Source of the DNA: Oceanospirillum sp047518265
GTDB taxonomy: Bacteria > Pseudomonadota > Gammaproteobacteria > Pseudomonadales > Halomonadaceae
DNA length: 64,000 nt
NCBI GenBank assembly: GCA_047518265.1
Contig: JAKZRG010000004.1
Coordinates: 163,777 to 227,776, forward strand
Direction: 5' to 3'
The notes under the pieces were generated by a model. The model was not told where the DNA came from. It searched no databases and saw only the letters and a program-made list of their open reading frames with translations. The translations under genes and the position numbers were made by a program. The stretch's first letter is position 1. The number at the start of each line of letters is the position of its first letter. This document shows, piece after piece, positions 51,855 to 60,922 of this stretch.

Positions 51855-53000
51855 TTGACTAGACCAGCCATATTGGCCCTAGAAGACGGCAGTGTTTTTA
51901 AGGGTGTTGCTATTGGCAACGACGGCATCACCAGTGGTGAGGTAGTATTTAATACATCGATGACGGGGTATCAGGAAATCCTGACCGATCCATCGTATAC
52001 CAAACAGATTGTTACCCTCACTTATCCACATATTGGTAATACAGGTACAAATAGCGAAGACATCGAGTCTGACAGCGTTTGTGCTTCCGGTCTGATCATT
52101 CGTGACCTTCCTCTTCTTGCTAGTAACTTCCGTAATCAAAAATCTCTGGATGATTATCTGAAAGAGAACGGTATTGTTGCTATCGCTGATATTGATACCC
52201 GTCGTTTGACCCGTATTCTGCGCGAGAAAGGTTCTTTACGTGGTTCTATTATCGCTGGTAGTGATATCTCGGAAGAAACCGCACTGGAAGCAGCGAAAGC
52301 TTTTCCAGGTCTGAAAGGCATGGATCTGGCCAAAGAAGTGACTACCCGTCAGTCATACCGCTGGAACCAGTCCGCTTGGGAGCTGGGTGAAGGTTATGTT
52401 CATCGCGATGATAGTGAGCTGCCTTTCCATGTTGTGGCTTACGATTACGGTGTGAAACACAATATTCTGCGTATGTTGGTTGAGCGTGGCTGTCAGTTGA
52501 CAGTTGTTCCGGCTCAAACACCTGCCAGTGATGTTTTAGCGTTAAATCCAGACGGTATTTTCCTGTCTAATGGCCCTGGTGATCCAGAGCCATGTGATTA
52601 CGCGATTGCTGCCATTAAAGAGATTTTGGAGACCGACGTACCTGTATTTGGTATCTGTTTGGGTCACCAGTTGTTGGCTTTGGCCAGTGGTGCACAAACC
52701 GAGAAGATGAAATTTGGTCATCACGGTGCTAACCACCCAGTGCAAAATCTGGATGACAAAACGGTTATGATCACCAGTCAGAACCACGGTTTTGCCGTAC
52801 AGGAAAGTGATCTGCCGTCTACGTTGCGTGCTACTCATAAGTCTCTATTTGACGGTTCTTTGCAGGGTATCGAGCGCACGGATAAAAAAGCGTTCAGCTT
52901 CCAGGGTCACCCTGAAGCGAGCCCAGGTCCACGTGATGTGGCACCTCTGTTTGATCGTTTCATTGAAAACATCAAAGCTTTTACAGAGCAGCGCGGTTAA
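51855..53000 (+). CDS. carA: Carbamoyl phosphate synthase small subunit
   Basis: This 381-residue glutaminase subunit (E. coli 382) starts at TTG (MTRPAILALEDG), with GGAGGAGG close upstream and no ATG near it. The C-terminal class I glutamine amidotransferase has the nucleophile Cys in FGICLGHQLLALA and a C-terminal His in FQGHPEASPGP. It supplies ammonia through a tunnel to CarB. A hairpin lies in its leader. Confidence 0.96.
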   Translation: MTRPAILALEDGSVFKGVAIGNDGITSGEVVFNTSMTGYQEILTDPSYTKQIVTLTYPHIGNTGTNSEDIESDSVCASGLIIRDLPLLASNFRNQKSLDDYLKENGIVAIADIDTRRLTRILREKGSLRGSIIAGSDISEETALEAAKAFPGLKGMDLAKEVTTRQSYRWNQSAWELGEGYVHRDDSELPFHVVAYDYGVKHNILRMLVERGCQLTVVPAQTPASDVLALNPDGIFLSNGPGDPEPCDYAIAAIKEILETDVPVFGICLGHQLLALASGAQTEKMKFGHHGANHPVQNLDDKTVMITSQNHGFAVQESDLPSTLRATHKSLFDGSLQGIERTDKKAFSFQGHPEASPGPRDVAPLFDRFIENIKAFTEQRG

Positions 53001-53084
53001 CAGCACATCAGGCACGCGTTAATAACTAAAACGTGTGTCATCGCTGAACCTGTTATCAATTCGATTTTTAGTGTGTGAGTTACC

Positions 53085-56000
53085 ATGCCAAAACGTACCG
53101 ATATAGAAAGTATTCTGATTCTGGGTGCCGGCCCGATTATTATTGGTCAAGCTTGTGAGTTTGACTATTCAGGCGCTCAGGCCTGTAAAGCGCTGCGTGA
53201 AGAGGGTTACCGGGTTATTCTGGTAAACTCCAACCCTGCGACTATTATGACCGATCCTGCTATGGCCGATGCAACGTATATCGAGCCGATCACTTGGCAG
53301 ACTGTTGCAAAGATTATTGAAAAAGAACGTCCGGATGCTGTACTGCCAACTATGGGTGGCCAGACCGCTCTGAACTGTGCGCTGGATCTGGAAAAGCACG
53401 GCGTATTGGAAGAGTTTGGTGTTGAGATGATCGGTGCAAATGCCGATACCATCGATAAAGCCGAAAACCGTGAACGTTTTGATAAAGCGATGAAAGCCAT
53501 TGGTTTGGAATGTCCCCGTGCGGATATTGCCCATACCATGGAAGAAGCTTGGGAAGTACAGTCTACACTGGGTTTCCCTTGTATTATTCGTCCTTCTTTC
53601 ACTATGGGTGGTACCGGTGGCGGTATTGCGTATAACAAAGAAGAGTTTGAAGAAATTTGTACTCGTGGTCTGGATCTATCTCCAACCAGCGAGCTGCTGA
53701 TCGATGAGTCTCTGATCGGCTGGAAAGAGTACGAGATGGAAGTTGTTCGTGATAGAAACGACAACTGCATCATCGTTTGTGCCATCGAAAACTTCGATGC
53801 TATGGGTGTACATACAGGTGATTCGATCACTGTTGCACCGGCACAAACTCTGACTGATAAAGAATATCAAATCATGCGTGACGCCTCTCTGGCGGTACTG
53901 CGTGAGATCGGCGTAGAAACCGGCGGTTCCAACGTGCAGTTCGGCCAATGCCCTGAAACGGGTCGTATGGTTGTCATTGAGATGAACCCTCGTGTATCTC
54001 GTTCTTCTGCTTTGGCATCAAAAGCAACTGGTTTCCCGATTGCTAAGATCGCAGCTAAATTGGCTGTTGGTTATACTTTGGATGAGCTGCAAAACGATAT
54101 TACTGGCGGTAAAACGCCCGCATCGTTTGAACCGTCCATCGATTACGTTGTGACTAAGATTCCTCGTTTCACTTTCGAGAAATTCCCGCAAGCCAATGAT
54201 CGCCTGACCACGCAGATGAAGTCTGTGGGTGAAGTAATGGCCATTGGCCGTACTATTCAGGAATCCATGCAGAAAGCACTGCGTGGTCTTGAAGTGGGTG
54301 TCGCAGGTTTTGATCCGATTCTGGATACCTCAGAAGAAGATCATATGGAGCTGCTGAAAAGCGAGCTGCAAAATCCGGGGGCTGAGCGTATCTGGTATAT
54401 CGGTGATGCTTTCCGCTTAGGTATGAGCGTTGATGAGCTGTACGCGATTACGGGTGTTGACCCTTGGTATCTGGTGCAGATCGAAGACATCATCAAAGAT
54501 GAGCAGCGTGTGGCCAAAATGGGCATGTCTGAGCTGAATGAAGAGGTGATCTTCCGTCTGAAGCGTAAAGGTTTCTCTGATACTCGTCTGTCCAACCTAT
54601 TGGATGTATCGGAAAAAGAATTCCGTAAAATGCGTCAAAAAATGGGCGTACGTCCTGTTTATAAGCGTGTTGATACCTGTGCGGCTGAGTTCTCTTCTGA
54701 TACGGCTTACATGTACTCTACTTATGAAGAAGAGTGTGAAGCAGAGCCTAGTGATCGTGAAAAGATCATGGTGATCGGTGGCGGCCCTAACCGTATTGGT
54801 CAGGGTATCGAGTTTGATTACTGCTGTGTACATGCAGCGCTATCCGCTCGTGAAGATGGTTACGAAACCATTATGGTGAACTGTAACCCTGAAACAGTTT
54901 CTACGGATTATGATACTTCAGACCGTCTATTCTTCGAGCCAATCACGCTAGAAGATGTGTTGGAAATTGTTGATAAAGAGCAGCCAAAAGGTGTGATCGT
55001 GCAGTTTGGTGGTCAAACACCTCTGAAACTGGCTCGTGAGCTGGAAGCTGCCGGTGTACCGATTATTGGTACCACACCTGATGCAATCGATCGTGCAGAA
55101 GATCGTGAGCGTTTCCAGAAAATGATCGAACGTCTGGAGCTGCTTCAGCCACCAAATGCGACCGTTCGTAGTCTGGAAGAAGCACTGGTTCAAGCAAAAA
55201 ACATTGGTTACCCACTGGTTGTACGTCCGTCCTATGTACTGGGTGGTCGTGCCATGGAAATTGTGTATAGCGATGAAGAGCTGAATCGTTATATGAATAC
55301 TGCGGTTCAGGTCTCTAATGACAGTCCTGTTCTGTTGGATCACTTCCTGAATGCAGCCGTTGAAGTGGATATCGATGCGGTATCTGACGGTAAGCAAGTG
55401 GTGATCGGCAGTATCATGCAGCATATTGAGCAAGCCGGTGTTCACTCTGGTGACTCCGCGTGTTCTCTGCCTCCGTACAGCCTGCCATCTGATGTACAAG
55501 ACAAGATGCGCGATATGGTTAAGCGTATGGCGTTAGAACTAGGCGTTGTGGGTCTGATGAACGTGCAGCTGGCTTGGCAGGACGGTGAGATCTATGTGAT
55601 TGAGGTGAACCCTCGTGCATCACGTACGGTTCCTTTTGTCTCCAAGTGTATCGGTACTTCTCTGGCCAAAGTAGCGGCTCGTTGTATGACAGGCATTACT
55701 TTGGAAGAGCAAGGCTTTACCAAAGAGATCGTACCGACGCTGTATAACGTAAAAGAAGCGGTCTTCCCGTTCAATAAGTTCCAGGGCGTTGATCCTATCT
55801 TAGGCCCTGAAATGAAATCTACCGGTGAAGTCATGGGTACCGGTGAAACGTTTGCAGAAGCCTTCCTGAAGGCTCAGCAGGGTGCTGGTGAGCAGCTGCC
55901 GGGTAATGGTGGTCGTGCTATTCTGAGTGTACGTGAAGCGGATAAAGGCTCTGTGCTGGATGTAGCGAAAACACTGCAGAAGCTAGGCTTTGAGTTGTTG

Positions 56001-56309
56001 GCGACACGAGGTACTGCTGCAGTACTGGAAGCCGCTAACATTCCTGTGCAGATTGTGAATAAGGTTAATGAAGGTCGTCCACATCTAGTGGATATGCTGA
56101 AAAACGATGAGGTGGACTACATTGTAAACACCACTGAAGGTCGTAAAGCTATTGCAGATTCTTCTATTATCCGCCGTACAGCTCTACAGCATAAAGTGCC
56201 TTATACTACGACTATAGCTGCGGCTAAAGCGGTTTGCATGGCGCTGGAATATGGCGACGAGATCAATGTACGCCGCCTGCAAGATATTCATACAGGAGTA
56301 AATGCATGA
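53085..56309 (+). CDS. carB: Carbamoyl phosphate synthase large subunit
   Basis: This 1074-residue enzyme (E. coli 1073) has two homologous ATP-grasp halves (about 1-400 and 550-930), each opening with an ILGAGPIIIGQACEFDYSG / VIGGGPNRIGQGIEFDYC motif, an oligomerisation domain between them and a C-terminal MGS-like allosteric domain (about 935-1074). It makes carbamoyl phosphate for arginine and pyrimidines. The stop codon overlaps the greA start (ATGA). Confidence 0.98.
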   Translation: MPKRTDIESILILGAGPIIIGQACEFDYSGAQACKALREEGYRVILVNSNPATIMTDPAMADATYIEPITWQTVAKIIEKERPDAVLPTMGGQTALNCALDLEKHGVLEEFGVEMIGANADTIDKAENRERFDKAMKAIGLECPRADIAHTMEEAWEVQSTLGFPCIIRPSFTMGGTGGGIAYNKEEFEEICTRGLDLSPTSELLIDESLIGWKEYEMEVVRDRNDNCIIVCAIENFDAMGVHTGDSITVAPAQTLTDKEYQIMRDASLAVLREIGVETGGSNVQFGQCPETGRMVVIEMNPRVSRSSALASKATGFPIAKIAAKLAVGYTLDELQNDITGGKTPASFEPSIDYVVTKIPRFTFEKFPQANDRLTTQMKSVGEVMAIGRTIQESMQKALRGLEVGVAGFDPILDTSEEDHMELLKSELQNPGAERIWYIGDAFRLGMSVDELYAITGVDPWYLVQIEDIIKDEQRVAKMGMSELNEEVIFRLKRKGFSDTRLSNLLDVSEKEFRKMRQKMGVRPVYKRVDTCAAEFSSDTAYMYSTYEEECEAEPSDREKIMVIGGGPNRIGQGIEFDYCCVHAALSAREDGYETIMVNCNPETVSTDYDTSDRLFFEPITLEDVLEIVDKEQPKGVIVQFGGQTPLKLARELEAAGVPIIGTTPDAIDRAEDRERFQKMIERLELLQPPNATVRSLEEALVQAKNIGYPLVVRPSYVLGGRAMEIVYSDEELNRYMNTAVQVSNDSPVLLDHFLNAAVEVDIDAVSDGKQVVIGSIMQHIEQAGVHSGDSACSLPPYSLPSDVQDKMRDMVKRMALELGVVGLMNVQLAWQDGEIYVIEVNPRASRTVPFVSKCIGTSLAKVAARCMTGITLEEQGFTKEIVPTLYNVKEAVFPFNKFQGVDPILGPEMKSTGEVMGTGETFAEAFLKAQQGAGEQLPGNGGRAILSVREADKGSVLDVAKTLQKLGFELLATRGTAAVLEAANIPVQIVNKVNEGRPHLVDMLKNDEVDYIVNTTEGRKAIADSSIIRRTALQHKVPYTTTIAAAKAVCMALEYGDEINVRRLQDIHTGVNA

Positions 56310-56782
56310 AGCGTTATCCTATGACCGTAGGTGGAGAAAAAAGCCTGCGTGAAGAATTGGACAACTTGAAAACGATTCAACGCCCTAAAGTGATTGAGGC
56401 GATTGCTGAAGCACGTGAACATGGTGATTTGAAAGAAAATGCGGAATACCATGCGGCTCGTGAACAGCAAGGTTTTATTGAAGGTCGTATTCAAGAGTTG
56501 GAAGGTAAGTTGTCGACGGTTCAGGTAATCGATGTTACGACGATCACTAAGACGGGTAAGGTTATCTTTGGTACGACGGTTGATCTGATTAACCTGGATA
56601 CTGACGATGAAGTGCGTTACCAGATTGTCGGTGATGATGAGGCGGATATTAAAGCCGCTAAGATCTCTGTTAATTCACCGATTGCTCGCGCGCTAGTGGG
56701 TAAAGAAGAAGGTGATGTTGTAGTCGTAATCACCCCAGGTGGTGAGGTCGAGTACGAAATATCGGAAGTGCATCATCTTTAA
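56306..56782 (+). CDS. greA: Transcription elongation factor GreA
   Basis: This 158-residue protein (E. coli 158) starts MKRYPMTVGGEKSLREELD, after AGGAGTAA at the end of carB. The coiled-coil tip DLKENAEYHAAREQQ carries the acidic residues that act in the polymerase secondary channel to rescue backtracked complexes. A C-terminal FKBP-like domain follows. The greA start overlaps the carB stop. Confidence 0.97.
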   Translation: MKRYPMTVGGEKSLREELDNLKTIQRPKVIEAIAEAREHGDLKENAEYHAAREQQGFIEGRIQELEGKLSTVQVIDVTTITKTGKVIFGTTVDLINLDTDDEVRYQIVGDDEADIKAAKISVNSPIARALVGKEEGDVVVVITPGGEVEYEISEVHHL

Positions 56783-56795
56783 TCTGATGTGACTG

Positions 56796-56830
56796 AATAA
56801 TAAGGGGGCTTAGGCCCCCTTATTATTTTT
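56796..56830 (+). terminator. Terminator after greA
   Basis: AATAATAAGGGGGC pairs with GCCCCCTTATTAT around a short TTAG loop and is followed by TTTTT. Confidence 0.88.
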
Positions 56831-56867
56831 CTTGCTACTGGCAAAACCTATTAATCGATGGATGTGG

Positions 56868-57191
56868 CTATCGGTTTAGGTAGTGCTCATAACGGACAAG
56901 GTTGGATAGCTTATTATTTTGTTGCGCAGATTTGCGGAACAAAACAGCCATCTTACCAATGGTTTGTACCAGCTCGGCGTTAGTCTGTTGACGAATTTCT
57001 TCAATCAGCAGCTTCTTGCTTTCGCGGTCACTCACGCTGATCCGGACCTTGATCAGTTCATGATCTGCCAGAGCTCGGTCCACTTCGGCGATTAATCCTT
57101 CGCTTAGGCCGTTTTCAGAAACGATCACTACAGGATCCAAGTGGTGAGCGATTGAGCGGTACTGTTTTTTTGTGGCGGATGTCAGTGACAT
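56868..57191 (-). CDS. yhbY: RNA-binding protein YhbY (CRM domain)
   Basis: This 107-residue protein has a single CRM domain, MSLTSATKKQYRSIAHHLDP, with the GLSEGLIAEVDRAL and RESKKLLIEEI motifs. The ATG at 57191 follows GGAAG; an in-frame start at 57284 would add an unrelated 31-residue extension into the rlmE promoter region. It associates with pre-50S particles. Divergent from rlmE, as in E. coli. Confidence 0.93.
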   Translation of the reverse strand: MSLTSATKKQYRSIAHHLDPVVIVSENGLSEGLIAEVDRALADHELIKVRISVSDRESKKLLIEEIRQQTNAELVQTIGKMAVLFRKSAQQNNKLSNLVRYEHYLNR

Positions 57192-57301
57192 AAAACTTCC
57201 AGAACTTGTTGCCTTGAATTTGGCACGGATTAAACCCACATTGTAGCTAAGAGCGGGCCAGTTGATAATAACTGTCTGAAACATGTTAGCAGGTATTTTT
57301 T

Positions 57302-57922
57302 GTGGCTAGATCAAAAACCAGTGCAGGCTGGTTAAAAGAGCATTTCGATGATCCCTATGTTTTGAAGGCAAAACAGGACGGTTATCGATCAAGAGCCAGT
57401 TATAAATTGCTGGAGTTGAATGAAAAGGATCGTCTTTTTCATCCGGGCATGACCGTTGTTGATTTGGGAGCCGCCCCTGGGGGCTGGTCTCAGATCGCTA
57501 TTGAGAAGGTCGGCGATAACGGCGTGGTGATTGCTTCCGATATTTTGGAAATGGAACCTATTGCTGATGTAACCTTTATTCAAGGGGACTTCACCGAAGA
57601 TGCGGTTTATGATCAGATAATGGCATCCATTGGTGATCGACCGGTTGATCTTGTTATTTCTGATATGGCGCCTAATATGAGCGGTATGTCGGCTATTGAT
57701 CAACCCAGAGCGATGCATCTGGTGGAATTAGCCTTGGATTTGGCAGAACGAACCCTAAAAAAAGACGGCGTTTTTTTGGCAAAGGTGTTTCAGGGAGAAG
57801 GTTTTGATCAGTACCTGAAGCAGATCCGTGAAAACTTTAAAACTGTAATAACCCGTAAGCCTGAGGCATCCAGGGCTCGCTCCCGCGAAGTCTATTTGCT
57901 GGCAAAGGGATTTAAAGGCTAA
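57302..57922 (+). CDS. rlmE: 23S rRNA (uridine2552-2'-O) methyltransferase RlmE (FtsJ/RrmJ)
   Basis: This 206-residue heat-shock methyltransferase starts at GTG (MARSKTSAGWLKEHFDDPY). It has the SAM motif VVDLGAAPGGWSQIA and the K-D-K-E catalytic tetrad: Lys in YKLLEL, Asp in VISDMAPNMSG, Lys in FLAKVFQGEG and Glu in SREVYLLA. It methylates U2552 in the ribosomal A loop. It is upstream of ftsH. Confidence 0.96.
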   Translation: MARSKTSAGWLKEHFDDPYVLKAKQDGYRSRASYKLLELNEKDRLFHPGMTVVDLGAAPGGWSQIAIEKVGDNGVVIASDILEMEPIADVTFIQGDFTEDAVYDQIMASIGDRPVDLVISDMAPNMSGMSAIDQPRAMHLVELALDLAERTLKKDGVFLAKVFQGEGFDQYLKQIRENFKTVITRKPEASRARSREVYLLAKGFKG

Positions 57923-58018
57923 ACCCTAGTCGGATAGTTGAACCGATCAGGGTATAGTATTGTCTACCTTAATGCCTGATTTACAGGCAATCAAAGCGGT
58001 CAAACAGAGGGTGAGCCC

Positions 58019-60010
58019 TTGAACGATATGGCAAAAAATTTAATTCTGTGGCTAATCATTGCTGCAGTCTTACTGACAGTATTTAACAATTTCAGTGTTG
58101 ATTCATCGCCACTGCGTCTGAATTACTCAGATTTTATTGAAGAGGTACAGCAACAACAAGTACGTAAAGTTGTTGTGGACGGTTATAACATTCATGGTGA
58201 GCGCCTTGATGGCAGCCGGTTTGAGACGATCCGTCCTGCTGTACAAGATCCTAAGTTGATGGACGATCTGATTCGTAATCAGGTGGTGGTTGAAGGTCGT
58301 CAGCCTGAACAGCAAAGCATGTGGTCCCGTTTGTTGGTGGCCAGTTTCCCAATCCTGATTATTCTGGCGATCTTTATTTTCTTTATGCGCCAGATGCAGG
58401 GCGGTGGCGGTGGCGGTAAAGGCCCCATGAGTTTTGGTAAATCCAAAGCCCGTCTACTGAGCCAGGATCAGATTAAAACGACTTTTGCTGATGTTGCTGG
58501 TGTTGACGAGGCAAAAGAGGAAGTGAAAGAGTTGGTGGATTTTCTGCGTGATCCAGGGAAATTCCAACGCTTAGGCGGTAAGATTCCTCGTGGTGTCTTG
58601 ATGGTGGGTCAGCCCGGTACTGGTAAAACCATGCTGGCAAAAGCCATCGCTGGTGAAGCCAAGGTGCCATTTTTCACGATCTCGGGTTCCGACTTTGTTG
58701 AAATGTTTGTGGGTGTCGGTGCATCTCGTGTAAGGGATATGTTTGACCAAGCGAAGAAACAAGCCCCTTGTATCATCTTTATTGATGAGATTGATGCTGT
58801 GGGTCGTCACCGTGGTTCCGGCATGGGTGGTGGTCACGATGAGCGTGAACAGACTCTAAACCAATTACTGGTTGAGATGGATGGTTTTGAGCCGAACGAT
58901 GGCATCATCGTTATTGCTGCAACTAACCGTCCTGATGTACTGGATCCAGCATTGTTGCGTCCTGGTCGTTTTGACCGTCAGGTGACCGTTGGTTTACCGG
59001 ATATTCGTGGTCGTGAACAGATTCTGAAAGTGCATATGCGCAAAGTGCCTGTGTCTGAGAACGTGAATGCAGCGATTATTGCTCGTGGTACTCCAGGTTT
59101 CTCCGGTGCAGATCTAGCGAACTTGGTGAACGAAGCGGCTTTGTTTGCTGCTCGCTCAGACAAGCGCTTGGTGGATATGGAAGAGTTTGATCTGGCAAAA
59201 GATAAAATCATGATGGGTACTGAACGTAAGTCCATGGTGATGTCAGACAAAGAGAAGTTGAATACGGCGTATCATGAAGCAGGGCATGCCATTGTTGGTC
59301 GTGTAGTGCCTGACCACGATCCAGTTTATAAGGTCAGTATTATTCCCCGTGGCCGTGCTTTGGGCGTGACCATGTTCTTGCCGGAAGAGGATCGATACAG
59401 TCAAAGCCGTCAGGCATTGTTGAGCCAGATTTGTAGCCTTTATGGCGGCCGTATTGCGGAAGAGATGACTCTGGGCTTTGATGGTGTCACAACTGGTGCG
59501 GCTAATGATATTAAGCGTGCCACTGAAATTGCCCATAGTATGATCAGTAAATGGGGTTTGTCCCGTGACTTAGGTCCTTTGATGTATACCGAGGATGAGT
59601 CCCATCAATTCCTTGGTGGCCCTGGTGGCGGCGGTGGCGGTAAATTTGGTTCTGCAGAAACTGCCAGCAGAATGGATAAAGAAGTGCGTAGCGTTATTGA
59701 TGAGTGTTATCAGCGTGCGCAAACGATTCTGACGGATCATCGTGACAAGCTGGATATGATGGCGGATGCTTTAATGAAGTATGAAACCATTGATGCCAGT
59801 CAGATCGATAGCATTATGGCGGGTCAGCTGCCTTCTGCGCCAGAAGGATGGACGGAGAGACATGCGGCGGCTGAGCCAGTAAAACCTGCGGCAGAGCAGG
59901 CAGGTGATGTGAAGCCGGATCTTCGCAAGGAAGATAAACCTTCAGAGGATAGTAAACCATCTGAAGGAAATAATGAGAATGAGGATAAAGATCAAGGCAA
60001 CCTGCACTGA
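58019..60010 (+). CDS. ftsH: ATP-dependent zinc metalloprotease FtsH
   Basis: This 663-residue membrane protease has two N-terminal membrane helices (LILWLIIAAVLLTVF and the second near 105), an AAA+ domain (Walker A GQPGTGKTM near 199, Walker B CIIFIDEIDAVG, SRH NRPDVLDPALLRPGRFDRQ) and a zinc protease domain (HEAGH). The TTG start is favoured because GAGGGTGA lies just upstream; ATG at 58028 is the alternative. Odd features are Gln for Pro in the P-loop and a poly-Gly insertion (536-541). It degrades RpoH, LpxC and failed membrane proteins. Confidence 0.97.
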   Translation: MNDMAKNLILWLIIAAVLLTVFNNFSVDSSPLRLNYSDFIEEVQQQQVRKVVVDGYNIHGERLDGSRFETIRPAVQDPKLMDDLIRNQVVVEGRQPEQQSMWSRLLVASFPILIILAIFIFFMRQMQGGGGGGKGPMSFGKSKARLLSQDQIKTTFADVAGVDEAKEEVKELVDFLRDPGKFQRLGGKIPRGVLMVGQPGTGKTMLAKAIAGEAKVPFFTISGSDFVEMFVGVGASRVRDMFDQAKKQAPCIIFIDEIDAVGRHRGSGMGGGHDEREQTLNQLLVEMDGFEPNDGIIVIAATNRPDVLDPALLRPGRFDRQVTVGLPDIRGREQILKVHMRKVPVSENVNAAIIARGTPGFSGADLANLVNEAALFAARSDKRLVDMEEFDLAKDKIMMGTERKSMVMSDKEKLNTAYHEAGHAIVGRVVPDHDPVYKVSIIPRGRALGVTMFLPEEDRYSQSRQALLSQICSLYGGRIAEEMTLGFDGVTTGAANDIKRATEIAHSMISKWGLSRDLGPLMYTEDESHQFLGGPGGGGGGKFGSAETASRMDKEVRSVIDECYQRAQTILTDHRDKLDMMADALMKYETIDASQIDSIMAGQLPSAPEGWTERHAAAEPVKPAAEQAGDVKPDLRKEDKPSEDSKPSEGNNENEDKDQGNLH

Positions 60011-60072
60011 TCCTATTGCCTGATCCTAGGGGCGTGATTTAAAGTGTCTGATTTTCAAGTCGAGTGTTCTTG

Positions 60073-60921
60073 ATGTCAGCGCTGAAATCACGCCCTTTTT
60101 TATTTGCTAATCAAAGCCTTAATCTTGCCCAGCCGCAAGTGATGGGTATTCTGAACGTTACTCCAGATTCTTTTTCAGATGGTGGCCAATACAATGGCCT
60201 GCAACAGGCTTTGTTGCATGTGGAAAAGATGCTGGCAGACGGCGCCAGTATGATCGATATCGGTGGGGAATCAACTCGGCCTGGTGCTGATCCTGTTTCG
60301 GCGCAAGAAGAGTTAGATCGAGTAGTTCCTGTTGTTGAAGCTATTCGTAAGCGCTTTGATGTTGTTGTTTCTGTGGATACCAGCACACCGATTGTGATAA
60401 CCGAGTCTGCCAAAGTGGGGGCTGGTTTGATTAATGATGTGCGGGCACTTCAGAGAGAAGGGGCTTTGCAAGCCGCAGCAGATACGGGTTTACCTGTTTG
60501 TTTGATGCATATGCAGGGGCAGCCAAAAGATATGCAAGCATCTCCTGGTTATCAGGATTTGCTACAGGAGCTGCAAGCTTTTTTTGCTCAACGCATTGAT
60601 GCTTGTGCAGAAGTTGGCATTCCAAAAGAAAAGGTTATTCTTGATCCTGGGTATGGCTTTGGCAAAACCGTTGAACATAACTTTAGTTTGATTAAACACT
60701 TGCCTGATCTTTTGGCTCTGGGGTTGCCAATTCTGACCGGTACCTCGCGCAAGAGTATGCTCGGGGCTGTAACCGGGCGTGATGTATCTGATCGAATGCC
60801 GTCCAGTATTGTTAGTGCTGCGCTTTGTGTGGAGCGTGGGGCAAGAATTATAAGAGTTCATGATGTGGCTGAAACAGTAGACGCACTGAAGGTTTTAGCT
60901 GCAGTATTAGAGGCGAAATAA
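60073..60921 (+). CDS. folP: Dihydropteroate synthase
   Basis: This 282-residue TIM-barrel enzyme (E. coli 282) begins MSALKSRPFLFANQSLNL; the in-frame GTG three codons upstream is less likely. The motifs VMGILNVTPDSFSDGGQY and GGESTRPGA bind pterin pyrophosphate, and TSRKSML the p-aminobenzoate region. It makes dihydropteroate for folate and is the sulfonamide target. Only one base separates its stop from glmM. Confidence 0.96.
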   Translation: MSALKSRPFLFANQSLNLAQPQVMGILNVTPDSFSDGGQYNGLQQALLHVEKMLADGASMIDIGGESTRPGADPVSAQEELDRVVPVVEAIRKRFDVVVSVDTSTPIVITESAKVGAGLINDVRALQREGALQAAADTGLPVCLMHMQGQPKDMQASPGYQDLLQELQAFFAQRIDACAEVGIPKEKVILDPGYGFGKTVEHNFSLIKHLPDLLALGLPILTGTSRKSMLGAVTGRDVSDRMPSSIVSAALCVERGARIIRVHDVAETVDALKVLAAVLEAK

Positions 60922-60922
60922 A

